Assembly (NCBI GenBank): GCA_027492485.1
Contig: JAPUER010000035.1
Span: 1-64,000, forward strand
DNA length: 64,000 bases
Direction: 5' to 3'
Source of the DNA: Betaproteobacteria bacterium
GTDB lineage: Bacteria; Pseudomonadota; Gammaproteobacteria; Burkholderiales; Casimicrobiaceae
Under the pieces are notes generated by a model. It was not told where the DNA came from. It ran no database searches and saw only the letters and a program-made list of their open reading frames with translations. The number at the start of each line of letters is the position of its first letter. Position 1 is the first letter of the stretch. Made by a program: the position numbers and the translations under genes. Of the stretch, positions 36,037 through 46,211 are shown piece after piece.

Positions 36037-36060
36037 CAAGTTGACGTTAACGTCAACTTG
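36037..36060. promoter_or_regulatory. 24-bp perfect palindrome upstream of icmF
   Basis: CAAGTTGACGTT followed directly by its exact reverse complement. It lies 59 bp before the icmF ATG and includes a TTGACG that could act as a -35 element. The core TTGACGTTAACGTCAA resembles operators of MerR/TetR-type regulators of branched-chain acyl-CoA degradation genes (LiuR-like); that attribution is from memory and the regulator is not in the window. Confidence 0.65.
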
Positions 36061-36118
36061 GCCCTGGTTTCTGCGACAATTCGTTCCTGCCGACAGAGCC
36101 GGACCTACGGAGGAGCGC

Positions 36119-39100
36119 ATGTCCAATCTCGACACCAAGCATCTTGTCTACAAACCGAAGAACAAGGTGCGTTTCGTCACCGCCGCCAGCCTGTTCGACG
36201 GGCACGACGCTTCGATCAACATCATGCGCCGCATCATCCAGGGCACCGGCTGCGAGGTCATTCACCTGGGGCACAACCGCAGCGTGAAGGAAGTCGTCGA
36301 CGCCGCGCTGCAGGAGGATGCGCACGGCATTGCGCTGTCGAGCTATCAGGGCGGCCACGTCGAGTACTTCAAGTACATGATCGACATGCTGCGCGAGGCG
36401 GGCGCCGGCCATATCAAGGTATTCGGCGGCGGCGGCGGCGTCATCGTGCCGGCCGAAATCAAGGACCTGCACGCTTACGGCGTGGCGCGCATCTTCTCGC
36501 CCGAGGACGGCGCCAAACTCGGTCTGCAGGGCATGATCAACGACATGATCGCGGCCTGCGACCAGAACCTTGCGGAAAAGCCGCTGACACTGGACGCGCT
36601 GAAATCCGGCGACCGCATCGCCCTCGCCCGCTGGATCACCATGCTCGAGGCAGGCACGGTCGACGCGGCAACACTGAAGGCGCTGCACGAGGCAGTTGCA
36701 GCCAAACACACGCCGACGCTCGGTATCACCGGCACCGGCGGCGCAGGCAAGTCCTCACTCACCGACGAGCTGGTGCGTCGCTTCCGCATCGACCAGAACG
36801 ACGCTCTGAAGATCGCGATCATCTCGATCGACCCGTCGCGCCGCAAGTCCGGCGGCGCACTGCTTGGTGATCGCATTCGCATGAACGCGATCAACCACCC
36901 GAACATCTACATGCGCTCGCTGGCGACGCGCGATTCCGGCGGTTCGGAAATCTCGAAAGCCCTGCCGGACGCCATTGCCGCCTGCACGCTCTCCGGCTTC
37001 GATGTGATCTTCGTTGAGACTTCGGGCATCGGCCAGGGCGACGCCGCCATCGTGCCGCACGTCGACGCGTCGCTTTATGTGATGACGCCCGAGTTCGGCG
37101 CCGCGAGCCAGCTTGAGAAAATCGACATGCTTGACTTCGCCGACTTCGTGGCGATCAACAAGTTCGACCGCAAAGGCGCACAGGACGCGCTGCGCGACGT
37201 GCGCAAGCAGGTGCAGCGCAACAAGGAGGCCTGGAGCACATCTCCCGACCAGATGCCGGTGTTCGGCACGATGGCCAGCCGCTTCGCCGACGATGGCGTG
37301 ACGGCGCTGTATCAGGCTATCGCACCGATGCTGGTCGAGAAGTCGAAAGATGCCCTCAAGCTCGTCCCCGGCAAGCTGGCGCCGGTGACCACGCATGCCT
37401 CCTCGCAAACGCACGCTATCGTGCCGGCCACACGTGCCCGCTATCTCGCCGAGATCGCCGACACCGTTCGCGGCTATCACCAGTGGGCGAACGGTCAGGC
37501 GCGGATTGCGCGGGAGCGGCAACAATTGACTGCCAGCAAACGCATGCTGTCCGAGTGCAAGGATGCGCTGCCGGCGGCCATCGACGCGCTGATCGAGCAC
37601 AAGACGCAAGCACTCGATCTCCGCGCCAAAAAGCTCCTCGACATGTGGCCGCAGACGGTCGCGAGCTATGCCGGTGACGAATACGTCGTGAAGATTCGCG
37701 ACAAGGAAATCCGCACCGGCCTCACCTACACCTCGCTCTCCGGCACCAAGATCCGCAAAGTGGTGCTGCCGCGCTACGAGGACGACGGCGAAATCCTCAA
37801 GTGGCAACTGAAAGAAAACGTACCCGGCAGCTTCCCCTTCACAGCGGGTGTGTTCGCGTTCAAACGCGAGAACGAGGACCCGACGCGCATGTTCGCCGGC
37901 GAGGGTGACGCTTTCCGCACCAACCGCCGCTTCAAGAAGGTCAGCGAGGGCATGCCCGCCAAGCGGCTGTCCACGGCGTTCGACAGCGTGACGTTGTACG
38001 GCAACGACCCGGCGATCCGCCCGGACATCTATGGCAAGGTTGGGAACTCGGGCGTTTCGATCGCCACCGTCGAGGACATGAAGGTGCTCTACGACGGCTT
38101 CGATCTCTGCGCGCCGAACACGTCCGTATCGATGACTATCAACGGCCCGGCGCCCACCATCCTCGCGTTCTTCATGAACACGGCGATAGAGCAGCAGCTC
38201 ATGAAGTTCCGCGCCGACAACAAACGGGAACCGACCGACGACGAGCTGGCCAAGATCAAGGCATGGACGCTGGAGAACGTGCGTGGCACGGTGCAGGCCG
38301 ACATCCTGAAGGAGGATCAGGGCCAGAACACCTGCATCTTCTCCACCGAGTTCTCGCTGAAAGTGATGGGCGACATCCAGCAGTATTTTGTGCAGAACAA
38401 GGTGCGCAATTTCTACTCGGTGTCGATCAGCGGCTATCACATCGCCGAGGCAGGCGCCAACCCGATTTCGCAGCTGGCGTTCACACTGTCAAACGGCTTC
38501 ACGTTTGTCGAGGCCTATCTCGCACGCGGCATGCACATCGATGACTTCGCCCCGAATCTGTCGTTCTTCTTCTCGAACGGCATGGACCCGGAGTACACCG
38601 TGCTCGGGCGCGTAGCGCGGCGCATCTGGGCCGTGGCGATGCGCGAGAAGTATGGCGCCAACGAGCGCAGCCAGAAGCTCAAGTACCACATCCAGACCAG
38701 CGGCCGTAGCCTGCACGCGCAGGAGATTCAGTTCAACGACATCCGAACGACGCTGCAAGCGCTGATCGCGGTCTACGACAACTGCAACAGCCTGCACACC
38801 AACGCGTTCGACGAAGCGATCACCACGCCGACCGAGGAATCGGTGCGCCGCGCGATGGCGATCCAGCTCATCATCAATCGCGAATGGGGCCTCGCCAAGA
38901 ACGAGAACCCGAACCAGGGCGCGTTCATCATTGACGAGCTGACCGACCTCGTCGAAGAAGCGGTGCTGCGCGAGTTCGAAGCGATCAGCGAACGCGGCGG
39001 CGTGCTCGGCGCGATGGAAACGGGCTATCAGCGCGGCAAGATTCAGGAGGAGTCGATGTTCTACGAGCACAAGAAGCACGACGGCTCGTACCCGATCATC

Positions 39101-39382
39101 GGCGTCAACACCTTCCGCAACCCGCACGGCGATGCGGTGCCCGAGGCACTGGAACTCGCGCGCTCGACCGACGAAGAAAAGCAGAGCCAACTCAAGCGAC
39201 TCGCCGAGTTCCACGCCAAGCACGCCAGCGCCGCGCCCGCCGCACTCACCAAACTAAAACAAACCGCCATCAACGGCGGCAACGTCTTCGCCGAACTGAT
39301 GGAAGCCGTGAAGGTCTGCTCACTCGGTCAGATCACCGATGCGCTATTTGAGGTGGGAGGCCAGTACCGTCGGAGTATGTAA
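36119..39382 (+). CDS. icmF: isobutyryl-CoA mutase fused IcmF
   Basis: 1087 residues, a single-chain adenosylcobalamin-dependent mutase with its G-protein chaperone built in. Order: B12-binding domain ([16 protein letters not shown], then VFGGGGGVI), MeaB-like GTPase ([29 protein letters not shown]), linker, then the methylmalonyl-CoA mutase-type barrel ([20 protein letters not shown]). It interconverts isobutyryl-CoA and n-butyryl-CoA; related forms act on pivalyl- or isovaleryl-CoA. ATG 36119 follows GGAGGAGC. A 24-bp perfect palindrome lies in the promoter region. It is a single-gene unit. Confidence 0.95.
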   Translation: MSNLDTKHLVYKPKNKVRFVTAASLFDGHDASINIMRRIIQGTGCEVIHLGHNRSVKEVVDAALQEDAHGIALSSYQGGHVEYFKYMIDMLREAGAGHIKVFGGGGGVIVPAEIKDLHAYGVARIFSPEDGAKLGLQGMINDMIAACDQNLAEKPLTLDALKSGDRIALARWITMLEAGTVDAATLKALHEAVAAKHTPTLGITGTGGAGKSSLTDELVRRFRIDQNDALKIAIISIDPSRRKSGGALLGDRIRMNAINHPNIYMRSLATRDSGGSEISKALPDAIAACTLSGFDVIFVETSGIGQGDAAIVPHVDASLYVMTPEFGAASQLEKIDMLDFADFVAINKFDRKGAQDALRDVRKQVQRNKEAWSTSPDQMPVFGTMASRFADDGVTALYQAIAPMLVEKSKDALKLVPGKLAPVTTHASSQTHAIVPATRARYLAEIADTVRGYHQWANGQARIARERQQLTASKRMLSECKDALPAAIDALIEHKTQALDLRAKKLLDMWPQTVASYAGDEYVVKIRDKEIRTGLTYTSLSGTKIRKVVLPRYEDDGEILKWQLKENVPGSFPFTAGVFAFKRENEDPTRMFAGEGDAFRTNRRFKKVSEGMPAKRLSTAFDSVTLYGNDPAIRPDIYGKVGNSGVSIATVEDMKVLYDGFDLCAPNTSVSMTINGPAPTILAFFMNTAIEQQLMKFRADNKREPTDDELAKIKAWTLENVRGTVQADILKEDQGQNTCIFSTEFSLKVMGDIQQYFVQNKVRNFYSVSISGYHIAEAGANPISQLAFTLSNGFTFVEAYLARGMHIDDFAPNLSFFFSNGMDPEYTVLGRVARRIWAVAMREKYGANERSQKLKYHIQTSGRSLHAQEIQFNDIRTTLQALIAVYDNCNSLHTNAFDEAITTPTEESVRRAMAIQLIINREWGLAKNENPNQGAFIIDELTDLVEEAVLREFEAISERGGVLGAMETGYQRGKIQEESMFYEHKKHDGSYPIIGVNTFRNPHGDAVPEALELARSTDEEKQSQLKRLAEFHAKHASAAPAALTKLKQTAINGGNVFAELMEAVKVCSLGQITDALFEVGGQYRRSM

Positions 39383-40139
39383 ATACGCCATCAACGAAGG
39401 TTCCGCTTTTTGTCGACTTGTTTCGCGACTACCTAGCCGAAGCGTCAACGGCGGTGCCGGCGACAGCGCCCGCTATCCGGGAGCCGGGAGCCGGTTGCGC
39501 CCAGCGGAGCGGCGGCGTGACGGTACCGCGTAGCGCATCGCACGGCGATCTTTCGGCGGGAGCAGCGACACGGTAGTCGGTAGCGCCATGTCGCCGCACC
39601 GGGTGGATGAACTATTCGGAGAGCACTTTGCTGTTGCCGTACACAGAACGTTCTTTCTCGATATGGCACTTGTCGCACCCGCCGCGCTTGCTATCCATGC
39701 GCTGGCCAATGCCGCAGGGTTGCGCCGCGGGGCAGCGCAGGTGTGCTGGACATTCGCCTGCCGGACAGGGTTTCGTGGCAAAGATCGTCGCTGGCGTCGA
39801 TCTTGCCAGCGACATAAGCGGTGCCGGGTGGGCAAACGCTCAAGCGCGGCGACATCGGCCGCGAGATTGGTTGCGGCTGCCGTCATGGCGGTGCAGGACG
39901 GGCTGGCTAGTGCAACCGACAATGCAGCGGCGACGCCACCGATGATGCGCAAGCGCCCGCCGTGCCTTGCGTAGTACCGAGGCGGGTGATGTCGGCAACC
40001 CTCTGCATGACCGCCCCCGTCGGGTTGTTGACGAGTACGTCCTTGACGCTGCGGTCAAAGGTGCCGGCCGCCGACTTCAGTTTTGCGAGTACGAAGTTTG
40101 CCGTAGCACTGTCATGTGCGCTGCCGTAGCGAAATGCGG
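39383..40139 (-). pseudogene. gene-free stretch with possible decayed cytochrome-like remnant
   Basis: No intact gene is convincing in these 757 bases. On the minus strand an ATG at 39952 opens a signal-peptide-like start (RIIGGVAAALSVALASPSC). In another frame around 39663-39677 a CDKCH haem-c-type motif appears, followed by RSVYGNSKVLSE. The first frame then resumes with CGDMALPTTVSLLPPKD. This could be a short c-type cytochrome broken by frameshifts, or chance in GC-rich DNA. A further minus-strand run (SATANFVLAKLKSAAGTF) at about 40000-40130 also has no start. Treat as unassigned. Confidence 0.25.
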
Positions 40140-41288
40140 CTAGCCGCGCCGCTGCCAGCGCCCACCCGGCAGTTGTTCGACCTGGCCGGCGATTTCGAGC
40201 AGCGTGAGTTCGGTCATGACCTGATCGACCGGGAGTGCGCTGCGGGTTACCAGCGCGTCGATGTCGATCGGTGCGTGCTCGATGTGGTCCAGCAATGCCG
40301 ATTCGCGGTCGCCCGTCGCGGCATCGTTTGCGCCTGCATTGAGCGCCGGGGATTGGCTGCCCAGACGCAGTTCTTCGAGCACATCCTGCGCCGTCTCGAC
40401 CAGTTTGGCGCCCTGCTTGATCAGGTGGTGGCAACCCTTGTGAAAGGTGGAGTGGATCGAGCCCGGAATGGCGAACACTTCGCGCCCCTGTTCGCCGGCG
40501 AGTCGTGCCGTGATGAGCGAGCCCGATGCCATCGATGCCTCGACCACCAGCACGCCGCGCGCGAGTCCGCTGATGATGCGGTTGCGCCGCGGGAAATTTT
40601 CCGCCAGCGGCGGCGTGCCGAGCGCGTATTCCGAAAGAATCAGGCCGTGTTCGGCAATGCTGTGCGCCAGCACCTTGTTCTTCGCCGGGTAGACGCGGTC
40701 GATGCCGGTGCCCACGACGGCAATCGTCGATCCGGCGTCCGCGGCAATCGTCGATCCAGCGCCGGCGGACGATTTCGACACGGCACGCAAGGCGCCGGCA
40801 TGCGCGGCGGCGTCGATGCCCTGGGCCAGGCCGGAGACGACGGTGACGCCGCTGGCCGAAAAGGCCTCGGCGAACGCCTCAGCGGTATCGGTGCCGCCCT
40901 GCGAGCAGTTGCGCGAGCCGACCATCGCCAGCGCCGGCCGTTGCAGCAATTCGAGCCGGCCCTTGGCGAACAGGATCAATGGTGCGTCGCCGCTTTCGAG
41001 CAGCAGCGCGGGAAAGGCCGGATGTGCCCAGTTCAACAGATGCTGGTCCGGCGACTCGTTCAACCACGCCAGCGCGGCATCGACCAGCGCCGCGGTGGCG
41101 CTATCCGGCGCCGCGGTCAGCGCGCGGGCCACGGCATCGCCGGCAATGCTTGCGATGCTGCCGGCGCTGGCGGCGAACAGCGTGTCGATGTCGCCCATCG
41201 CGCTCAACAGCTTGTGCGCGACGCGGGGGCTGACGCCGCGGGTGAAGGCAAGACGGAGGAAGCGGGCGTCGTCGGCGTGGGAAGTCAT
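40140..41288 (-). CDS. dprA: DNA-processing protein DprA
   Basis: 382 residues from ATG 41288. DprA loads RecA on incoming single-stranded DNA during natural transformation. An N-terminal SAM/HhH-like domain (GVSPRVAHKLLSAMGD) is followed by the Rossmann-like core (MVGSRNCSQGG, VSGLAQGIDAAAHAGAL, NFPRRNRIISGLARGVLVVEA) and a C-terminal winged-helix DML1-like domain (VMTELTLLEIAGQVEQLPGG). Just before VVGTGIDRVYP an eight-residue tandem duplication (AGSTIAAD-AGSTIAVV) is visible, encoded by a 24-bp repeat. Other competence genes are not in the window. Confidence 0.94.
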   Translation of the reverse strand: MTSHADDARFLRLAFTRGVSPRVAHKLLSAMGDIDTLFAASAGSIASIAGDAVARALTAAPDSATAALVDAALAWLNESPDQHLLNWAHPAFPALLLESGDAPLILFAKGRLELLQRPALAMVGSRNCSQGGTDTAEAFAEAFSASGVTVVSGLAQGIDAAAHAGALRAVSKSSAGAGSTIAADAGSTIAVVGTGIDRVYPAKNKVLAHSIAEHGLILSEYALGTPPLAENFPRRNRIISGLARGVLVVEASMASGSLITARLAGEQGREVFAIPGSIHSTFHKGCHHLIKQGAKLVETAQDVLEELRLGSQSPALNAGANDAATGDRESALLDHIEHAPIDIDALVTRSALPVDQVMTELTLLEIAGQVEQLPGGRWQRRG

Positions 41289-41339
41289 CGCTTGATTTTG
41301 CGCCAAATGTCGCGCAGTCTCGCTGAGTGCACAAACAAC

Positions 41340-41361
41340 AAAGGCACCGCGCGGTGCCTTT
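41340..41361 (-). terminator. terminator hairpin after the LysM gene
   Basis: Perfect 11-bp inverted repeat AAAGGCACCGC / GCGGTGCCTTT, 22 bases past the LysM gene stop on the minus strand, followed by a T-rich TGTTGTTTG. It is probably an intrinsic terminator for the LysM gene; it also lies upstream of dprA. Confidence 0.6.
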
Positions 41362-41382
41362 GCAGGGTATCGCGGTGGATGG

Positions 41383-42594
41383 TCAGGGATTGCGTACTGC
41401 GTAGCCGGCGCGGACGTTGTCGACGCCGGAATTCATGACCATGCCGTATGACACGCCGTCGAACACCGTGAAGACGAACACCAGCGCGATGCGCTCTTCC
41501 GGAATCTGCAGGGTGGCGGGCTCCGCGCCTGTCACCTTGGGCCAGCCCGGCACCCAGTTCATCGGCGACTCCTTGTAGCGCGGGTTGGCGAATGTTTCTT
41601 CGGATTTGTAGACCGCGAGAACGTGGCCGACTTCAATGCCGTGCCGTTTGCCGACATTGAGCGTGACGACGTTGGTCTTGCCCGCTTCCGACACGCCGTT
41701 CGGCAGCGTCATCACGAAGCCTTCGATTTTTACTTCCGGTGCATGCGGCACCCAGGCCATCGTTTCCACCGGCGGCGCCGGGATCAGGTAGTCGCCTACC
41801 TGCACCTCCTGCTTCGAGGCGACGATTTCGAGCCGCGCGACATCGCCTTCGCGCAGCAGGCGGGCGTCGCCGAGGTAGGTCGCCTCGTAGCCGATGATCT
41901 GCGGATCGGGATTGGCATGATGCCAGCGATACCAGGGACGTGGCGCGATCGCCGGGTCGCGCAGTTCGCGGCCTTTGCGGAAAATCTGGAACACCTTGCC
42001 CATGGCCGGTTTGATGCCGACCGCGTAGATCGCGTCGGACTGCGAGAACGCAACGCGTTCGCCCACCGACTTCACGACCTGCGGCGCGTTGTCGAAGGTC
42101 TCGGCGCCGATGACCCGGTTGCGCAGCATGAACGGTTCGATGTCTTCCGGCCGGATCGACGGAATGGCCTGATCGGCCCGTGCCTCGGCACGGATCTGCG
42201 GCGACAGGCGGACGATGCCGCCGGGGCCGGGCTCGCCGGGCTGCTGGATGTACAGACGCGGACCGCCCGGTGCGTTGGGGTCGAACAGGATGACCTGTCC
42301 GGGATAGATCCAGTGCGGGTTCTTGATCTGATCGCGGTTCAGGCGCCAGACTTCCGGCCACCGCCAAGGGGTCTTGAGAAACTTGCCGGAGATGCCCCAC
42401 AGCGTGTCGCCCTTCACCACCGTATGACTGGACGGCGCGTTTTCCTGCACCTTGACGGGACCGGAGGCCGGGGCTGCGGGCGCCTGCGCGAGGGCGACGG
42501 CGGCGAGCAGCGTGGCCACGACGCCGGCCACGGCGGCGGTACCACGGTGCGACAGCCGTGCACGGGACGAAGATGGCATAGGGTTCGTTAACAT
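41383..42594 (-). CDS. LysM-domain exported protein
   Basis: 403 residues from ATG 42594 (AGGA six bases upstream); a second ATG 15 bases on lacks a ribosome-binding site. A signal peptide (AAVAGVVATLLAAVALAQ) is followed by a LysM peptidoglycan-binding domain (HTVVKGDTLWGISGKFLKTPWRWPEV region, about 58-105, with WIYPGQVI). The rest is a conserved domain common to betaproteobacterial LysM proteins that are encoded divergently from def and next to dprA, as here. It is probably a cell-wall or outer-membrane-associated structural protein. Confidence 0.88.
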   Translation of the reverse strand: MLTNPMPSSSRARLSHRGTAAVAGVVATLLAAVALAQAPAAPASGPVKVQENAPSSHTVVKGDTLWGISGKFLKTPWRWPEVWRLNRDQIKNPHWIYPGQVILFDPNAPGGPRLYIQQPGEPGPGGIVRLSPQIRAEARADQAIPSIRPEDIEPFMLRNRVIGAETFDNAPQVVKSVGERVAFSQSDAIYAVGIKPAMGKVFQIFRKGRELRDPAIAPRPWYRWHHANPDPQIIGYEATYLGDARLLREGDVARLEIVASKQEVQVGDYLIPAPPVETMAWVPHAPEVKIEGFVMTLPNGVSEAGKTNVVTLNVGKRHGIEVGHVLAVYKSEETFANPRYKESPMNWVPGWPKVTGAEPATLQIPEERIALVFVFTVFDGVSYGMVMNSGVDNVRAGYAVRNP

Positions 42595-42819
42595 TCCGTA
42601 TCCTGGCGAGTGGGTCGGGCGTGGCAAAAAAACAACGACGTTGTCATATGCTGTCATATCCTGCCGTGTCGGTGTGTACTGGCATCCCTGCGATGCACCA
42701 TTGCGCGCTCTAGAGCACGACGCCGAATCAGGCAGGGGAGTCTGGAAACGCCGGAAAAGACCCCAACCTTGAGAAATTACATGAAGATTGTGCAACCAGC
42801 CATCTGATTTGGCAAGTAA

Positions 42820-43329
42820 ATGGCGCTTTTACCCATCCTCGAATACCCCGATCCGCGGCTAAAACGCATCGCCAGCGCGGTGACCGAGTTCACCCCTGCG
42901 ATCCGCAAGCTCGTCGACGACATGGCCGAGACCATGTACGAAGCCCCGGGCATTGGCCTCGCCGCGACCCAGGTCGACGTGCACAAGCGGGTGATCGTGA
43001 TCGACGTGTCGCAGGACAAGAGCGATCTCAAGGTCTTCATCAACCCCGAAATCGTCGAGGCCGATGGCGAGATCGTCGGCGAGGAGGGCTGCCTGTCGGT
43101 GCCGCAGTATTACGACAACGTGCGCCGCGCTGCGCACGTCAAGGTGCGGGCGCAGGATGCCGAGGGCAAGCCGTTCGAGCTGGAGGCGACCGAGCTGCTC
43201 GCGGTCTGCATCCAGCATGAGATGGATCACCTCAAAGGCATCGTGTTCGTCGACCATCTGTCGCAACTCAAGCAGATGCGGGTCAAGAGCAAGATGATCA
43301 AGCGCCATCGCGAGGCCGCGCGCGCCTGA
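42820..43329 (+). CDS. def: peptide deformylase
   Basis: 169 residues. It removes the N-formyl group from nascent proteins. The three motifs are [17 protein letters not shown] and QHEMDHLKG (metal ligands Cys and two His). It heads the def-fmt pair, with fmt 64 bp downstream. The 225-base upstream gap contains an odd-length dyad (CAACGACGTTG) and two TGTCATAT repeats but no recognised regulator site. Confidence 0.97.
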   Translation: MALLPILEYPDPRLKRIASAVTEFTPAIRKLVDDMAETMYEAPGIGLAATQVDVHKRVIVIDVSQDKSDLKVFINPEIVEADGEIVGEEGCLSVPQYYDNVRRAAHVKVRAQDAEGKPFELEATELLAVCIQHEMDHLKGIVFVDHLSQLKQMRVKSKMIKRHREAARA

Positions 43330-43393
43330 CCGACCTCTACCTTCCCCGCAGCGCCGGAACCCAACCCGCAACCGCCTCCCGAATCGAGCTGTC

Positions 43394-44350
43394 ATGCGTA
43401 TCGTCTTTGCCGGCACTCCTGAATTTGCGGCCCGCGCATTGCGCGCGCTGCTGCACGCGGGGCCGGACCACGGCTTGCAGGTGGTTGCTGCCTATACCCA
43501 GCCCGATCGGCCCGCTGGCCGCGGCATGAAGCTGACCGCCTCCGCCGTCAAGGAGGTGGCGCTCGCCCATCAACTGCCGGTGCGGCAGCCCGCCACGCTG
43601 CGCACGCCGGAAGCCGTCGCCGAGCTGGCCGCGCTGCAGCCGGACGTGCTGGTGGTGGCGGCCTACGGGCTGATCCTGCCGCAGGCGATTCTCGATGTGC
43701 CCCGCCTGGGTTGCCTCAACATCCACGCCTCGCTGTTGCCGCGCTGGCGCGGCGCCGCGCCGATTCACCGCGCGATCCTCGCCGGCGATGCCAAAACCGG
43801 CGTCGCCATCATGCAGATGGAAGCCGGACTCGACACCGGCCCGGTGTTGCTGGAAACCTTCACCGCGATCGGTCCGCGCGAGACCACCGGCGAGCTGCAC
43901 GACCGCCTCGCCACGCTTGGCGCCGAGGCCATCGTGCATGTGCTGAGCCGCCTGAGCCGTGGCGAGGAGCTCGCCGCCGCGCCGCAATCGGCGCACGGCA
44001 TCACCTACGCCAACAAGGTGTCGCCGGAGGAGGCGCAGATCGACTGGTCGGCCAGCGCCGTCGAAATCGACCGCAAGGTGCGCGCATTCAATCCGGCGCC
44101 CGGCGCGTGGACGACCTGGTACGGCGAGAAACTCAAGCTCTGGGCGAGCGCGCTGGTGCCGGTGCCGTCCTGCCTCGGCTCCGCGCCGGGCACCGTGATG
44201 GCGGTAGAATGTGAGCACTTGCTCGTCTCTTGCGGTGCGTCGGTACTGGCGATCACCGAAATCCAGCGTGCCGGCGGCAAGCGCATGGCAGTCGGCGCCT
44301 GGCTGCGCGGCGGCGGCCATCCGGCCGTTGGCGAGCGATTGGGCGAGTAG
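43394..44350 (+). CDS. fmt: methionyl-tRNA formyltransferase
   Basis: 318 residues. It formylates initiator Met-tRNA using 10-formyltetrahydrofolate. RIVFAGTPEFAARAL, AYGLILPQAIL, NIHASLLPRWRGAAPIHRAI (with the catalytic N and H) and GITYANKVSPEEAQIDW are family blocks. It pairs with def. Its stop codon overlaps the first bases of a 122-bp palindromic repeat. Confidence 0.97.
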   Translation: MRIVFAGTPEFAARALRALLHAGPDHGLQVVAAYTQPDRPAGRGMKLTASAVKEVALAHQLPVRQPATLRTPEAVAELAALQPDVLVVAAYGLILPQAILDVPRLGCLNIHASLLPRWRGAAPIHRAILAGDAKTGVAIMQMEAGLDTGPVLLETFTAIGPRETTGELHDRLATLGAEAIVHVLSRLSRGEELAAAPQSAHGITYANKVSPEEAQIDWSASAVEIDRKVRAFNPAPGAWTTWYGEKLKLWASALVPVPSCLGSAPGTVMAVECEHLLVSCGASVLAITEIQRAGGKRMAVGAWLRGGGHPAVGERLGE

Positions 44351-44470
44351 CAGCTTTTTTGCTGAAAGTGCCACTGCACAGGGCACAGCGGCCATTTTCA
44401 CCAGTAATCGACTTGGTAAATTTCCGGCGCGGAGCCCATACCAAGTAGCGCTTTAACCAAAAAGCCAATA
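44349..44470. repeat. 122-bp palindromic intergenic repeat, copy 4
   Basis: Left arm AGCAGCTTTTTTGCTGAAAG; right arm in reverse GGCTTTTTGGTTAAAGCGC. Both have GC(C/T)ACT, GGGC and ATTT-ACCA blocks, and the centre is ATCGAC (44407-44412). It begins inside the fmt stop codon. Confidence 0.78.
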
Positions 44471-44625
44471 CTGCCCAGCTTTTGCGCCGTGTCGCGCCGG
44501 CGGACGCCACCGCCATCCCGCGCGAGCATCGACCGGCGCTGACCGCCGACCTGGCACCGTGACCGCCGGCAACCGGCAGACGACAACGAACCGGGCTGAC
44601 GGGTTTCCGTCTGCGCCCCGGCGAC

Positions 44626-44856
44626 TCAGTTCGCCGCTTTTTCCTTCTCCAGCGAATCCACTTTCGCCGTCAGCTCGTCGATCTGCGCGCGCAGTACGTT
44701 GAGCATTTCGCGCTGCACGTCGAATTCCTGCCGAGTCACCACGTCCATGCGGGCGAGGCCGGCGCTCAGCGTGGCGCGCAGGTTTTTCTGCAAGTCTTCG
44801 CCGGGGTTGCCGGCCAGCACAGCCTTGAGCTGTGCCGCAAGTTCATCGAGGGTCAT
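44626..44856 (-). CDS. ubiK: ubiquinone biosynthesis accessory factor UbiK (YqiC/BMFP family)
   Basis: 76 residues: a small amphipathic coiled-coil protein (LDELAAQLKAVL, then FDVQREMLNVLRAQIDELTAKVDSLEKE). The order of a conserved N-terminal helix, VTRQEFDVQ and a C-terminal leucine zipper matches the BMFP/UbiK family, which supports the ubiquinone-synthesis complex. It is divergent from the torF-like/glnK/amt operon, a common betaproteobacterial arrangement. Confidence 0.88.
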   Translation of the reverse strand: MTLDELAAQLKAVLAGNPGEDLQKNLRATLSAGLARMDVVTRQEFDVQREMLNVLRAQIDELTAKVDSLEKEKAAN

Positions 44857-44997
44857 GGGAAAAGTTTAGCAAACCGCCCGCTGGTGCCTTTTGGCCGCGA
44901 ACGCCCCAAATCGGCGCGCGACTTGTTGCTGTGCAGCAAACGGCACCAAAACGATGCCTTCGGGCGCTCGCGCGCGGGTGCCGGCCGCGGCCGACGC

Positions 44998-45013
44998 TGG
45001 CACGGCGTTTGCG
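44998..45013 (+). promoter_or_regulatory. sigma-54 type -24/-12 promoter
   Basis: TGGCAC-GGCGT-TTGCG matches TGGCAC-N5-TTGCW with the invariant GG and GC at the correct 10-base spacing. It lies 52 bp before the torF-like start. Upstream, the inverted half-sites TGGTGCC (from 44882) and GGCACCA (near 44942) and a TTGCTG-TG-CAGCAA hairpin could be NtrC-type activator sites; that part is tentative. Confidence 0.7.
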
Positions 45014-45063
45014 AAGTGCTGCCCAGTCTTGCTGCACTCGCACCTTCCTCCAGGAGATTCACG

Positions 45064-45834
45064 ATGAAACTGAAACGTACCCTCGTCACCACCGCAGTGA
45101 CCAGCCTGCTTGCCGGCCTCGCGCTCGCGCAAACGGCGCCGGCGCCGGCGCCCGCTCCGGAGCCGTCGCCGTTCTCGGTCAACATCGGCGTCGCCAGCTC
45201 CTATATCTATCGCGGCCTGAACCAGTCCGACTTCAAGCCGGCGCTGCAACTGGGTGCGGACTACACCCACCCGAGCGGTTTCTACATCGGCACCTGGGGG
45301 TCGAGCATCCGCTGGCTGAAGGACTACGGCATCAGCAGCGGCAACGCCGAAATCGATCTCTACGCCGGCTACAAGGGCGAAGCCGGCCCGGTCGCCTACG
45401 ACGTCGGTGTGCTGCAATATTTCTACACCGGCTCCGTCGCGTCGGGCGCCACCAAGCCGGACACCACCGAGCTGTACGTCGCCGGCACCTTCAAGATGTT
45501 CACGCTGAAGTATTCGCACACGGTATCGAAGTCGATCTTCGGCGTCGCGAACGCGCGCAACAGCGGCTACTTCGACCTGACCGGCACCTTCCCGCTGATG
45601 GACAACCTGACGCTGACCGCCCACGTCGGCCACCAGATCGTCAAGAACACCGGCGGCGCCGGCACCTACACCGACGGCAAGGTCGAGCTGGGCTACGACT
45701 TCGGTAACGGCTTCGCGCTGTCGGGCGGCGTGACTGCCACCGATGCCGACAAGGGCTTCTACACGCCGCTCGGCAAGAAATTCACCGGCAAGACAACGCC
45801 CTACGCCTTGCTGAAGTACACCAAGTCGTTCTAA
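45064..45834 (+). CDS. TorF-family putative porin
   Basis: 256 residues. A signal peptide (VTTAVTSLLAGLALAQ) is followed by an Ala/Pro linker and the block VNIGVASSYIYRGLNQSDFKPA, the hallmark of the TorF (Gcw_chp) family. The rest is alternating amphipathic strands ending in aromatic Phe, so it is an outer-membrane beta-barrel. It is the first gene of the glnK-amt operon and behind a sigma-54 promoter, which suggests uptake of a nitrogen compound. Confidence 0.88.
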   Translation: MKLKRTLVTTAVTSLLAGLALAQTAPAPAPAPEPSPFSVNIGVASSYIYRGLNQSDFKPALQLGADYTHPSGFYIGTWGSSIRWLKDYGISSGNAEIDLYAGYKGEAGPVAYDVGVLQYFYTGSVASGATKPDTTELYVAGTFKMFTLKYSHTVSKSIFGVANARNSGYFDLTGTFPLMDNLTLTAHVGHQIVKNTGGAGTYTDGKVELGYDFGNGFALSGGVTATDADKGFYTPLGKKFTGKTTPYALLKYTKSF

Positions 45835-46194
<360 letters not shown>

Positions 46195-46211
46195 GCCGGG
46201 GGTCATCGAAC

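Noticed and set aside
35948-36118. A 57-residue N-terminal extension of IcmF
   Set aside because: It crosses the 24-bp operator-like palindrome, and a strong Shine-Dalgarno precedes ATG 36119 where the conserved N-terminus begins.
39400-39440. A fragment resembling the 122-bp family (CGCTTTTTGTCGACTTG)
   Set aside because: Only the short TTTTTGTCGACTTG stretch matches; there are no symmetric arms around it.
39588-39974. A plus-strand 128-residue ORF in the icmF-dprA gap
   Set aside because: No signal peptide, domain or ribosome-binding site; composition matches chance GC-rich frames.
44870-44990. A further copy of the 122-bp palindrome upstream of the torF-like gene
   Set aside because: It has an inner hairpin and TTTTGG motifs, but the arms do not align with the family and no GTCGAC centre is present; better read as promoter-associated dyads.
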